Shown piece by piece: positions 1 through 6,532 of a stretch of DNA of 11,285 bases; position 1 is the stretch's first letter; each line of letters opens with the position of its first letter. Position numbers and translations under genes: made by a program. The notes below the pieces were generated by a model. The model was not told the origin of the DNA. It ran no database searches and worked only from the letters and a program-made list of their open reading frames with translations. Location of the stretch: assembly GCA_018609945.1 (NCBI GenBank), contig JAHENO010000067.1:1-11285 (forward strand). Direction: 5' to 3'. The DNA is from Haloarculaceae archaeon. GTDB taxonomy: Archaea; Halobacteriota; Halobacteria; Halobacteriales; Haloarculaceae.

Positions 1-896
1 ACCAGATACCCTAATGACTGCGACGTGTACGGATTCCCCTCGCGTGTCAGCCATAGCCTATCAGTGTTGTCGTATTTGTCGTATGCCTCTCGCTCGTCAA
101 TCCACCTCCTCAGCATCTCAGTCGTCCTATCCTTGAGCCCAACAACCCAATTCTCAGTGCCCTTTGAACTCTCTTCCTTGGGAATTCGTAGGACGCCATT
201 TTGCAGATCAACCCACGAAACCACAGCACGCTCAACTTCAATCGGTCGCAATCCTGCATCCAATCCGACCCATAGAAGCGTTGGAGTCTTCCAGCCGTTT
301 GCTCGATCCCAATCAGCGGGAGTTACCTCGTCTTTTGGCTTCTCGAATCGTTGGGCGAGATGTGCTTTCCATCGGTCACGGGCCTCCGGTGAGAGATCGT
401 TGTAGCCTGGAACGCTTCCATGTTCCAGTGCCACTTCTCGAAGTTGTTTGCGCTCGTCCCGAGTGAGATAGTCACGGGGTTGAGAGGCTCCAGACGACTC
501 GGAGAACCGGACTGTCGGGTCCCACGGGTCGAGGCCATGTTCATGCTCTCGCCACTTGAATAGCATCTGGACGGCCTTCTGGCAGTTCGCTTTGTGGGCG
601 TTGCTTTTGTCTTGCTCAGCGAGTTCGCGCATCCATCCGTCAGCGTGTTCATGGGTGACTTCAGCAGTATACCCACCGGTGGTTTCCCATACGTGTCGAT
701 AGAACGCGTCCATACGATAGGCGCGCGCTTTGACCGTCTGGTATGCATAGCCTTCTCCTTTCTTTGGTTTCAGCCCGAAAACGAGCAACCAAGAGAGGCA
801 GTCCTCCCGGACTGATTCGTAGTCAAGTCGCTGGCGTTGGTTGAGATACTCTGCTGAGGGTTCCGTAACGAGGGTGATACCGTCGAGATCAACCAT
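1..896 (-). CDS. Tyrosine recombinase (phage/plasmid-type integrase), 3' end beyond the window
   Basis: This gene probably encodes the site-specific recombinase of an integrated virus or plasmid. Reading the minus strand from ATG at 896 gives one uninterrupted frame of 298 codons that runs off the left edge. It starts MVDLDGITLVTEPSAEYLN. Residues about 20-125 look like the helical core-binding (SAM-like) domain. The catalytic domain follows from about 140. It contains the box I arginine in GLDAGLRPIEVERAV (R217) and a beta-hairpin with candidate catalytic lysines (K240 or K245). The box II H-x-x-R and the nucleophilic tyrosine must lie to the left, so activity cannot be judged. The gene is on the same strand as the tRNA-Glu at 1057-1131 and just downstream of its 3' end, a common arrangement for archaeal integrases. 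Sampled G+C is about 50-55%, and codons such as AGG and CTA occur, unlike the core genes. No frameshift is visible. Confidence 0.88.
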   Translation of the reverse strand, partial: MVDLDGITLVTEPSAEYLNQRQRLDYESVREDCLSWLLVFGLKPKKGEGYAYQTVKARAYRMDAFYRHVWETTGGYTAEVTHEHADGWMRELAEQDKSNAHKANCQKAVQMLFKWREHEHGLDPWDPTVRFSESSGASQPRDYLTRDERKQLREVALEHGSVPGYNDLSPEARDRWKAHLAQRFEKPKDEVTPADWDRANGWKTPTLLWVGLDAGLRPIEVERAVVSWVDLQNGVLRIPKEESSKGTENWVVGLKDRTTEMLRRWIDEREAYDKYDNTDRLWLTREGNPYTSQSLGYL

Positions 897-951
897 CGTG
901 TCCCTCGCGGATCTTCCGGCGAATCTGATTGGCGAAGCAACTGGATAATCG

Positions 952-966
952 CCCGACAGCGTCGGG
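952..966. other. Short hairpin between tRNA-Glu and integrase
   Basis: A perfect 6-base inverted repeat (CCCGAC / GTCGGG) with a 3-base loop lies 56 bases upstream of the integrase start. It could act in integrase control or tRNA transcript ending, or form part of the attachment region. The sequence shows the repeat only; any function is a guess. Confidence 0.3.
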
Positions 967-1056
967 GTGTCGATTCCGTCGAGTATGATTGCCCTGATGC
1001 GACATGTGGACTCACCATTCGCAACGGACAAAACCACCAGAAAGCGCCGGGTTGGA

Positions 1057-1131
1057 TGCTCCGACAGGGATTTGAACCCTGGTCATTGCCTCGAGAGGGC
1101 AATATGATTGGCCGGACTACACTATCGGAGC
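1057..1131 (-). tRNA. tRNA-Glu (CUC)
   Basis: The minus strand folds into a full 75-nt cloverleaf. The acceptor stem is GCTCCGA/TCGGAGC with discriminator A at 1057. The anticodon stem is TTGCC/GGCAA around the 7-base loop CTCTCGA, and the T arm is CAGGG-TTCAAAT-CCCTG. The anticodon CTC (plus-strand 1093-1095) reads GAG, a frequent glutamate codon in G+C-rich haloarchaea. There is no intron. The 3' CCA is not encoded, since TCC follows the discriminator. The 3' end faces the integrase gene, so the 3' half of this tRNA is the likely attachment core of the element to the left, and the gene still looks intact. Confidence 0.96.
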
Positions 1132-1170
1132 GTTTGCGACAGTGCGCATCGGAAGGTAGCGGTCGGTCTC

Positions 1171-1178
1171 TACAAAAA
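1171..1178 (-). promoter_or_regulatory. Possible TATA box for tRNA-Glu
   Basis: On the minus strand the T-rich stretch TTTTTGTA lies 40-47 bases upstream of the mature tRNA 5' end. Archaeal initiation about 25-27 bases after the box would give a short 5' leader for RNase P to remove. The placement is plausible but the match is loose. The rest of 1132-1308 shows no gene. Confidence 0.35.
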
Positions 1179-1308
1179 CCCCGCGATGTCGGACCGGAAG
1201 ACGCGCCGGTAACGCGAGAGTTGCTGGTAGCCGAGCCCATGGAGTGATTCGTTCCAATTGCTCACGGACCCGGTATCAGAGTCGACGTATGAGGCGTGAG
1301 CGGGGACG

Positions 1309-1722
1309 CTACCCGGGCGCCGGCGACCGTGAGTCGGTGCGTGCGACGTAGTCGAGCAGCCCGCCGACGGCGAGCGCGAGGCCGCCAGCGACCGTGAGAT
1401 AGAGCCCGACACCGGGCATGGCAATCCCCGGAATCGCGAGGAAGCCACGTACCCCGACGACGACCAACGCGACGCCGACGAGACCGGTCGCGACCGGTCC
1501 GTCCCGGCCGAAACCCGGTGTGAGGACGACAAGCGCAGCGATGACCGCGAGTACCAGCGTGAGGATGCCGGCGGCGTCGAGTCCGCTGACGACTACGGCG
1601 GTGTCGACGGGGCCGACGTCTATTGCCGCGGTCACCCAGGGGACGACCGCCCCGACACCGGCGAGGACGACGCCCAGGAGGCCGACGATCTCCGGCCCGG
1701 AGAACTCCGTCTCGATGTCCAT
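1309..1722 (-). CDS. Small integral membrane protein, function unknown
   Basis: This is a protein of about 137 residues beginning MDIETEFSGPEIVGLL. It has four hydrophobic segments rich in Gly, Val, Ala and Leu, roughly at residues 10-30, 45-68, 78-97 and 102-123, so a four-helix inner-membrane protein is likely. Short charged loops and a hydrophilic tail (ARTDSRSPAPG) end it. I see no catalytic motif and do not recognise the family; many haloarchaeal genomes carry small proteins of this kind. I chose ATG at 1722 because a weak AT-containing box (AGCTATGG on the minus strand near 1747) sits about 25 bases upstream. A GTG at 1737 in the same frame would add five residues. It is flanked by tRNA-Glu downstream and the divergent trm1 upstream. 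Sequence composition matches the chromosome rather than the integrase region. Confidence 0.72.
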   Translation of the reverse strand: MDIETEFSGPEIVGLLGVVLAGVGAVVPWVTAAIDVGPVDTAVVVSGLDAAGILTLVLAVIAALVVLTPGFGRDGPVATGLVGVALVVVGVRGFLAIPGIAMPGVGLYLTVAGGLALAVGGLLDYVARTDSRSPAPG

Positions 1723-1800
1723 GGCGGTGATAGTCACAACGCGACCATAGCTCTGGCGGTGGGCACCCCGACACGTGGGGAGCGTCGGCGGAGCGCATCG

Positions 1801-1807
1801 CTTTTCG
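1801..1807 (+). promoter_or_regulatory. Possible TATA box for trm1
   Basis: CTTTTCG is the only AT-richer stretch in a G+C-rich leader. It is centred about 27 bases before ATG 1831, the spacing expected for a leaderless haloarchaeal transcript. It also argues against an upstream in-frame start at 1759. The match is weak. Confidence 0.35.
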
Positions 1808-1830
1808 CGCTCGGCGCCGGACCCGGACGT

Positions 1831-2934
1831 ATGCGCGTCCGTGAAGGCACGGTCGAAATCGAGGCACCCGAGCAGGCCGAGACGGGCGTCGGCGACGGCG
1901 TGTTCTACAACCCTGTCCAGGAACTGAACCGCGACATCACGGTTGCGACGCTACGCGCCTACGCGGACCGCGAACCGCGGGCCGAGACGTACTGTGACGC
2001 CACTGCAGCGAGCGGCGTCCGCGGGGTGCGCGCGGCGGCGGCGGGCTGGCAGGTGACCTGCTGTGACACCGACCCCGACGCGGTCGAACTCTGCGAGGCC
2101 AACCTCGCGCGCAACGGCCTCGAGGGGCGGGTCCTCGGCCGCGACGCCAACGCCGTGCTCCACGAGGAGTACTTCGACGTCGTCGACATCGACCCGTTCG
2201 GGTCGCCGATCCCCTTCGCGGACGCGGCCATCCAGGGCACCCGGGACCTGCTGTGTGTGACCGCGACCGACACGGCGCCGCTGTGTGGCGCACACTTCGA
2301 GAGCGGCGTCCGCCGGTACAGCGCCGTCCCGCGCAACACGGAGTACCACGCCGAGATGGGCGTGCGCGTCCTGCTGTCGGCACTGGTCCGGACGGCCGCC
2401 CGCTACGACGTCGCAGCGACGCCGCTGTTGACCCACGCCACGAAACACTACGTCCGGACCTACCTCGAACTCGACGGGAGTGCGTCGGCAGCGAACGCAG
2501 CCATCGGCGAACTCGGCTACATCCACCATTGCGAACACTGCCTGCGCCGCGAGACCGAACACGGTCTCGTCGCATCCCCGCCCGAGTCGTGCCCGAACTG
2601 CGGACAGGGCATCCAGACAGCGGGCCCGGTCTGGCTGGGGGCGACCCACGACCCGGCGTTCGTCGCCGCCGTCCGCGAGCAGGTGACCGACGACATGGGG
2701 ACTGCAACGAAGGCCCGGGACCTGCTGGAGACACTGGAAGGGGAACTCGCGGTCCCGACACACCACGACCAGCACCGGCTGTGCAAGCGCTGGGGGCGAC
2801 CAGCGTCGGCCATGGCTGACTTCCTCGAATCCCTGCGATCAGCGGGGTACGACGCCTCGCGAACACACTACGGCGGGACGACGTTCAAGACCCCGGCCTC
2901 GGTCGCGGAAATCCGGGCCGCGACCGGCGAGTAG
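1831..2934 (+). CDS. trm1: tRNA (guanine(26)-N(2))-dimethyltransferase Trm1
   Basis: This enzyme transfers two methyl groups from S-adenosylmethionine to N2 of G26 in tRNA, stabilising the hinge between the D and anticodon stems. The 367-residue protein has the Trm1 signature VFYNPVQELNRDITV (residues 24-38), a SAM-binding loop CDATAASGVRGVRAA (55-69), and the catalytic motif VDIDPFGSP (118-126). A zinc-knuckle pair follows (CEHC at 234-237, CPNC at 254-257), then a basic C-terminal RNA-binding part. Length fits archaeal Trm1. I chose ATG 1831 (MRVREGTVEIEAP) because the protein matches the family from there; a further in-frame start at 1759 only adds a low-complexity, non-acidic extension. 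It converges on the PIN-ATPase gene, whose stop lies 56 bases beyond its own, and stands alone as a transcription unit. Confidence 0.95.
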   Translation: MRVREGTVEIEAPEQAETGVGDGVFYNPVQELNRDITVATLRAYADREPRAETYCDATAASGVRGVRAAAAGWQVTCCDTDPDAVELCEANLARNGLEGRVLGRDANAVLHEEYFDVVDIDPFGSPIPFADAAIQGTRDLLCVTATDTAPLCGAHFESGVRRYSAVPRNTEYHAEMGVRVLLSALVRTAARYDVAATPLLTHATKHYVRTYLELDGSASAANAAIGELGYIHHCEHCLRRETEHGLVASPPESCPNCGQGIQTAGPVWLGATHDPAFVAAVREQVTDDMGTATKARDLLETLEGELAVPTHHDQHRLCKRWGRPASAMADFLESLRSAGYDASRTHYGGTTFKTPASVAEIRAATGE

Positions 2935-2948
2935 ATAGGTCCCGCAGG

Positions 2949-2999
2949 TCAAGAGAGGACAGGACGACCAGCAGAGTCAGAACAGGACGATCAAGAGGG
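2949..2999. repeat. Short direct repeats in the convergent spacer
   Basis: ACAGGACGACCA (2959-2970) recurs as ACAGGACGATCA (2982-2993), and TCAAGAG occurs at 2949-2955 and 2991-2997. The block lies between and just into the ends of two convergent genes. On the minus strand it is pyrimidine-rich, so it may hold transcript ends for the PIN-ATPase gene. Role unproven. Confidence 0.3.
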
Positions 3000-4889
3000 C
3001 ACCACACTGATGGTGCGCCCGCGGTCGATGGCCGATTCGAGTTCCTCGGCGATGGCGCTGCCCCGCGAGACCTGGATTTCGCCGCCCCGGGAGACGGTCG
3101 CCGTGAAGAGGTACTCGCCGTCGGCCTGGACCTCGACCGTCTCGCCGGCGTGGCCCTCCACGGGAACGACGACGTGCCTGTTCGTGATCTCGGGCGTGAC
3201 GATCCGGCCCGCCGCGTTGCCACCCGGACCGGCGTCCGGACCGGGAGCACCTCCCTGATCGGGGGACCCGCCAGAGCTGCCCTGCCCGGCGGGGCGTTCG
3301 GCGAAGGTCCGGACGTCGATGTCGATGCCCAGACGGTTCTCGATGTCGCTGATTCGCCCGCCGCCCTTGCCGATCACGCCGGAGATGTCGGACTCCTCGA
3401 CCCACACGACCGCCGTATCGGGGCCGCGCAGTTCCACCTCGACGTGGCCCTGCGCGACCGACCGGATCTCCCGCTCGATCTCCCCCTTGGCGATGCGGTC
3501 GACGCCCGAGTCAGTGTTCGCGCCGGGCCCTGCCCCCCCATCCTCCCGGAGGGGGACGGTGACCACCTGGCGGTTGAACGTGTAGATTTCGTATTCGGGG
3601 CGGCCGGTCTCGAAGTCCCGGATGACGATGACGGGACGGGCGAGGTCCTCCTCCATCAGCCCCTCGGGGACCTTGACCTCGGTGGTAACGTCGTAGACGG
3701 TCTCGACGGTGCCGGCCTCGATGTAGACGACGGTGTCTGCGACCTGCGGGATGAGGCCGAGTTCGACCCGGCCGACGAGCCGCTGGAGGGCGTCGATCCC
3801 GCGGGTGGCGTGGACGACGCCGACCATCCCGACGCCGGCGAGGCGCATGTCCGCGAACACCTCGAAGTCGTCGGTCTTGCGGACCTCGTCGTAGATGGTG
3901 TAGTCGGGCCGGACCATCAGCAGCGAGTCGGCGGTCTTGGACATCTCGCCGCCCAGCGCGGTGTACTGTGTGATCTCCGGGTCGACCTGCAAATCGCGGG
4001 GTTTCTCCATCGTCTTGACCGCGTAGCCCGAGTCGACGAGGAACTCTGCGACCGCCTGTGCGAAGGTGGTCTTGCCGGCACCGGGCGACCCCGAGATAAG
4101 GACGCCCCGCTGGCGTTCGAGGAACCGCGAGCGGAGTTCGTCGGCGTACTCGTAATCGTCGAGGTCGGTCTTGACGATCGGCCGGACCGCCGTGATCTCC
4201 AGCCCGTCGGCGAAGGGCGGCCGCGCGATGGCGATCCGGTACTGGCGGAACTGGACGATGGTCATCCCCGGTTCGTCCAGTTCGACGAAGCCGTCGGGGC
4301 TGGCCCGCACCCCCGACTCGATGTCGACGGCGTACTCCGCGAGTTCGGCCTCCGTTAGCTCGGCGTCGCCGATGGTCTCGTAGCGCATCTCGCCGACCGA
4401 GCCACGCTTCGCCATCGGCGCCACGCCGGTCTTGAGGTGGACGCTCATCGTCTCGGCGTCGAAGTAGTCCTCGATGGCGAGGTGGCCCACCTCGCGCGTC
4501 CGCGGATCGAGTTCGACCACCTCCAGGCCCTTGGCGCGGGCGACCGCCGCCTGGACGTCGTCGCTGGTGAGCAGCGTCGCCCCGCGGTCGCTCGCCACGT
4601 CCCGGATGATGGCGTCGATCTCGCCCTCGCCGGCGTCGCGTTTCTCGACTGCGTCGGGCCGGCGGCCGACGTACTCGACCGTGATCTCGCCGTCGGCGTC
4701 CAGGTCGACCAGCCGCTGGAGTTCCTCGAGGCCCTCCCAGCCGGTCTCGCGGCCGTCGTTGGCCTGGCTCTCGAGTTCGCCCACGACGGCCTCCGGGACG
4801 ACGACGGTCGCCCCCGCGAATTCGCCGTCGCTGACGCGCTCGCTGACGCGCCCGTCGACGACGACACTCGTGTCCGGGACCAGTTCCAT
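2991..4889 (-). CDS. PIN-domain / secretion-type ATPase / KH-domain protein (COG1855 type)
   Basis: This 632-residue protein joins three recognisable parts. Residues 1-150 form a PIN nuclease-like domain with acidic residues in the expected places (D6 in PDTSVVVDGR, E38, E88-D92, D110/D111). Residues about 200-440 form a PilT/VirB11-like ATPase with Walker A GSPGAGKTT (267-275), a Walker B-like TIYDEV (331-336), and a downstream VVHATRG motif. Residues about 485-528 are a KH RNA-binding fold with its GKGG loop (507-510). A Gly/Pro-rich linker (535-560) leads to an unassigned C-terminal domain (562-632). Archaea generally carry this architecture, annotated as a PilT-family ATPase; its job is not settled. 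Nuclease plus RNA-binding parts suggest RNA processing or decay (inference). ATG 4889 is chosen because an AT-rich box lies about 26 bases upstream and the PIN motif starts at once; the frame continues 40 codons further without family sequence. Confidence 0.93.
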   Translation of the reverse strand: MELVPDTSVVVDGRVSERVSDGEFAGATVVVPEAVVGELESQANDGRETGWEGLEELQRLVDLDADGEITVEYVGRRPDAVEKRDAGEGEIDAIIRDVASDRGATLLTSDDVQAAVARAKGLEVVELDPRTREVGHLAIEDYFDAETMSVHLKTGVAPMAKRGSVGEMRYETIGDAELTEAELAEYAVDIESGVRASPDGFVELDEPGMTIVQFRQYRIAIARPPFADGLEITAVRPIVKTDLDDYEYADELRSRFLERQRGVLISGSPGAGKTTFAQAVAEFLVDSGYAVKTMEKPRDLQVDPEITQYTALGGEMSKTADSLLMVRPDYTIYDEVRKTDDFEVFADMRLAGVGMVGVVHATRGIDALQRLVGRVELGLIPQVADTVVYIEAGTVETVYDVTTEVKVPEGLMEEDLARPVIVIRDFETGRPEYEIYTFNRQVVTVPLREDGGAGPGANTDSGVDRIAKGEIEREIRSVAQGHVEVELRGPDTAVVWVEESDISGVIGKGGGRISDIENRLGIDIDVRTFAERPAGQGSSGGSPDQGGAPGPDAGPGGNAAGRIVTPEITNRHVVVPVEGHAGETVEVQADGEYLFTATVSRGGEIQVSRGSAIAEELESAIDRGRTISVVPS

Positions 4890-4908
4890 ACCCCGTGTTC
4901 GAGCCGTC

Positions 4909-4918
4909 AGTTGAAAAG
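4909..4918 (-). promoter_or_regulatory. TATA box for the PIN-ATPase gene
   Basis: On the minus strand CTTTTCAACT lies about 25-26 bases upstream of ATG 4889. It is the only AT-rich stretch nearby. The spacing implies a leaderless or near-leaderless transcript, which supports the chosen start. Confidence 0.5.
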
Positions 4919-5208
4919 AAGACGGATACGGGCCCGACCTCTGACGTGTCTCGCGCACCGGCTCACTCCACATCGGCCGGGAGCGCGTGCCGAGCGCGAG
5001 GGCGACCAACGGGAGCCCTCGAAATGCGAGGGGGGAGCGAAGCGACCCGCGAGCCGCGCACCGCGCGAGGCCGCGCGACTCGGGGAAGGGCAGGACTGCC
5101 GTCTGTCGGGGTGGGACTGAAAGCTGCCGGGGCTTTCGTGTTGGTCCCGATTCTCCTCACACCAGTACAGCCGGAGACACACAGAAACGAATGCAACCCA
5201 GATTACAT
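4919..5208. other. Non-coding, hairpin-rich spacer, possible dispersed haloarchaeal repeat
   Basis: No convincing gene lies between the hydrolase stop and the PIN-ATPase promoter. The stretch holds CCCTCG-AAATG-CGAGGG (5016-5032), the motif GAGCGAAGCGA (5035-5045), three copies of CCGCGC (5054, 5061, 5071), and GGCA-GGAC-TGCC (5089-5100). It also has a larger stem-loop at 5113-5148: GGGAC pairs with GTCCC and GAAAGC with GCTTTC. From memory, strings like GGGGTGGGACTGAAAG and GAGCGAAGCGA recur between genes in many haloarchaeal genomes, which would make this a dispersed element; I could not check that. Open frames here encode Arg/Ala/Gly-rich sequence with no acidic bias and are rejected as genes. 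A structured RNA is an alternative. Confidence 0.45.
5113..5148. repeat. Two-step inverted repeat (stem-loop)
   Basis: GGGAC (5113-5117) pairs with GTCCC (5144-5148), and GAAAGC (5119-5124) pairs with GCTTTC (5132-5137) around the loop TGCCGGG. A 6-base bulge lies on the right arm. The pairing is visible directly; whether it is transcribed is unknown. Confidence 0.5.
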
Positions 5209-5790
5209 CTAGGCCCGCATCCGTGCGGCCTGGAGCGCGAGTTCGATATCGCGGTAGGGGTCGGACGTGACGCTGGGGCCGTGGCCGGTGTGCAACGCGT
5301 CGAGGTTCTCGTCGACAGCGTCGAGGACGCGCTGGATGCTCTCGATCAGCAGGCCACGATCGCCTTCTTCGAGGTCGGTCCGGCCAAAGCCGCCGTTGGC
5401 GAAAACGAGATCGCCGGCGAAGAGAATCCGCGCGGCCGGCGAGTAGAAACAGAGGTGGTCGTTCTTGTGGCCCGGGGTGTGGAGGGCGCGGTAGTCGTGG
5501 TCGCCCAGCCGGACCGTCTCGCCATCGGCGATGGCGTGGTCGACGCCGTCGAATCCGTCGTCGAACCCCCAGACGTCGACGTCGAAGGCGGCCACGACGT
5601 CCTCGAGTGCCCCCACGTGGTCGGGGTGGGTGTGAGTCAACACGACAGCGTCGAGACCGTCGACGTGCTCGCTGGCGTGGCCGACGACGTCGAACCCGTT
5701 GCCGACGTCGACCAGCACGGTCCGGTCGCCGGCGACGAGGAAGACGTTGCTCGTAAAGCCCTGTTGGCGCGCCGCGAGGTTCCGGATCAT
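5209..5790 (-). CDS. Metallo-beta-lactamase-fold hydrolase (glyoxalase II-like)
   Basis: This is a soluble 193-residue enzyme with a complete two-metal site: HTHPDH (53-58), H108 in HTPGH, D127 in AGDLVF, and H170 in HTGHG. The order and spacing fit the glyoxalase II-like branch of the family, which hydrolyses thioesters and related substrates using zinc or iron. The exact substrate cannot be read from the sequence; other MBL-fold roles are equally open. The N-terminus (MIRNLAARQQGFTSNVFLV) matches the usual first strands, so ATG 5790 is secure. It is short for a true glyoxalase II, lacking the C-terminal glutathione-binding helices, as expected in archaea without glutathione. It diverges from the response-regulator gene across a 156-base spacer and is followed by the hairpin-rich stretch. 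No clear promoter box was seen upstream. Confidence 0.9.
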   Translation of the reverse strand: MIRNLAARQQGFTSNVFLVAGDRTVLVDVGNGFDVVGHASEHVDGLDAVVLTHTHPDHVGALEDVVAAFDVDVWGFDDGFDGVDHAIADGETVRLGDHDYRALHTPGHKNDHLCFYSPAARILFAGDLVFANGGFGRTDLEEGDRGLLIESIQRVLDAVDENLDALHTGHGPSVTSDPYRDIELALQAARMRA

Positions 5791-5909
5791 GGCTCGGGGT
5801 AGGAGGTCCCCGCGCTTGTGGATGTCGGTGTCGGGGTCGGGGGCGGAGTCGCCGGCAGCGGCCGCGTCAGTATCGCAGGCGGCCGACGCGGCTGGGAACC
5901 CATCAGGGA

Positions 5910-5929
5910 TTTGTATGATGCCTTACTAA
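5910..5929 (+). promoter_or_regulatory. Likely promoter of the response-regulator operon
   Basis: Two AT-rich boxes, TTTGTATG (5910-5917) and TTACTAA (5923-5929), stand out in G+C-rich DNA 20-35 bases before ATG 5947. The first would give a leader of about 8 nt carrying GAGAGGAA just before the start codon; the second would put initiation at or past the ATG, so the first is preferred. Confidence 0.4.
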
Positions 5930-5946
5930 CCGCACGCAGAGAGGAA

Positions 5947-6528
5947 ATGTCAGATCGAGACCCGGTCGTACTCATCGTCGAGGACGAACCGGACGTCGCG
6001 GAGACGTACCGCCTCTGGTTGCAGGACGGCTACGAGGTGAGAGTCGCACAGAACGGGGACGAGGGCCTGGACAAACTCGACGACGAGGTGGACGTGGTGC
6101 TGCTCGACCGGATGATGCCGGGGCTGTCGGGGGACCGGGTGCTCGAACTGATCCGCGAGGAAGAGCTCGGCTGTCGGGTCGCGATGGTGACCGCCGTCGA
6201 ACCGGACTTCGGCATCCTCGAGATGGGGTTCGATGCCTACCTCTCGAAGCCGATCGGGAGCGACCAGTTGAAAGAGACCGTCGAGAACCTCCTCGACCGA
6301 TCCGAGTACGACGACCTCCTCCAGGAGTACTACTCGCTTGTCGAGAAACAGGCGACCCTGGAGGCGACCAAGAGCCGCGTCGAACTGGCCGACAGCGAGG
6401 AGTACGAACGGCTCACAAGCGAAATCGGGGCGCTTCGGGACGACCTCTCTGACACGCTCGATGGCATCGAGGACGACGAAGACTTCATCGCAACGGTCCG
6501 CAGACTGGGAGATGTCGAAGAATACTGA
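5947..6528 (+). CDS. Response regulator with receiver and HalX domains
   Basis: This is a 193-residue cytoplasmic signalling protein. Residues 6-118 form a CheY-like receiver with the acidic pocket E12/D13 (VEDEP), phospho-acceptor D54 (VVLLDRMMPG), T82 (MVTAV) and K101 (LSKPIG). All key residues are present, so phosphorylation by a histidine kinase is expected. Residues about 119-188 match the haloarchaeal HalX domain: a Tyr/Glu-rich helical stretch (DDLLQEYYSLVEKQATLEA) followed by a second predicted helix. HalX has no known DNA-binding motif and its output is not settled. I chose ATG 5947 (MSDRDPVVLIVEDEP) because the receiver fold begins there; an in-frame start at 5818 would add 43 residues across the promoter. 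No histidine kinase gene is in the window. The next gene starts 4 bases after its stop, so the two are almost certainly co-transcribed. Confidence 0.92.
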   Translation: MSDRDPVVLIVEDEPDVAETYRLWLQDGYEVRVAQNGDEGLDKLDDEVDVVLLDRMMPGLSGDRVLELIREEELGCRVAMVTAVEPDFGILEMGFDAYLSKPIGSDQLKETVENLLDRSEYDDLLQEYYSLVEKQATLEATKSRVELADSEEYERLTSEIGALRDDLSDTLDGIEDDEDFIATVRRLGDVEEY

Positions 6529-6532
6529 ACGT

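Noticed and set aside
323..748. A 141-codon minus-strand frame inside the integrase region
   Set aside because: It is a shifted frame of the integrase, which reads through 298 codons without interruption in its own frame.
1..1131. SSV-type integrase split by integration into the tRNA
   Set aside because: The integrase start is 160 bases from the tRNA, and the gene does not overlap it, so the attachment site is not inside the integrase gene.
3150..4358. A 402-codon plus-strand open frame
   Set aside because: It lies antisense to the PIN-ATPase-KH gene, whose domains are unmistakable. Its acidic look comes from reversing G+C-rich codons, and it has no motif of its own.
4895..5212. A 105-codon plus-strand frame in the spacer
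   Set aside because: It is Arg/Ala/Gly-rich without the acidic bias of haloarchaeal proteins, lies over hairpins, and lacks any recognisable motif.
5818..5946. N-terminal extension of the response regulator
   Set aside because: The 43 extra residues are low-complexity Gly/Val/Arg and cover the probable promoter; the receiver fold begins at the ATG at 5947.
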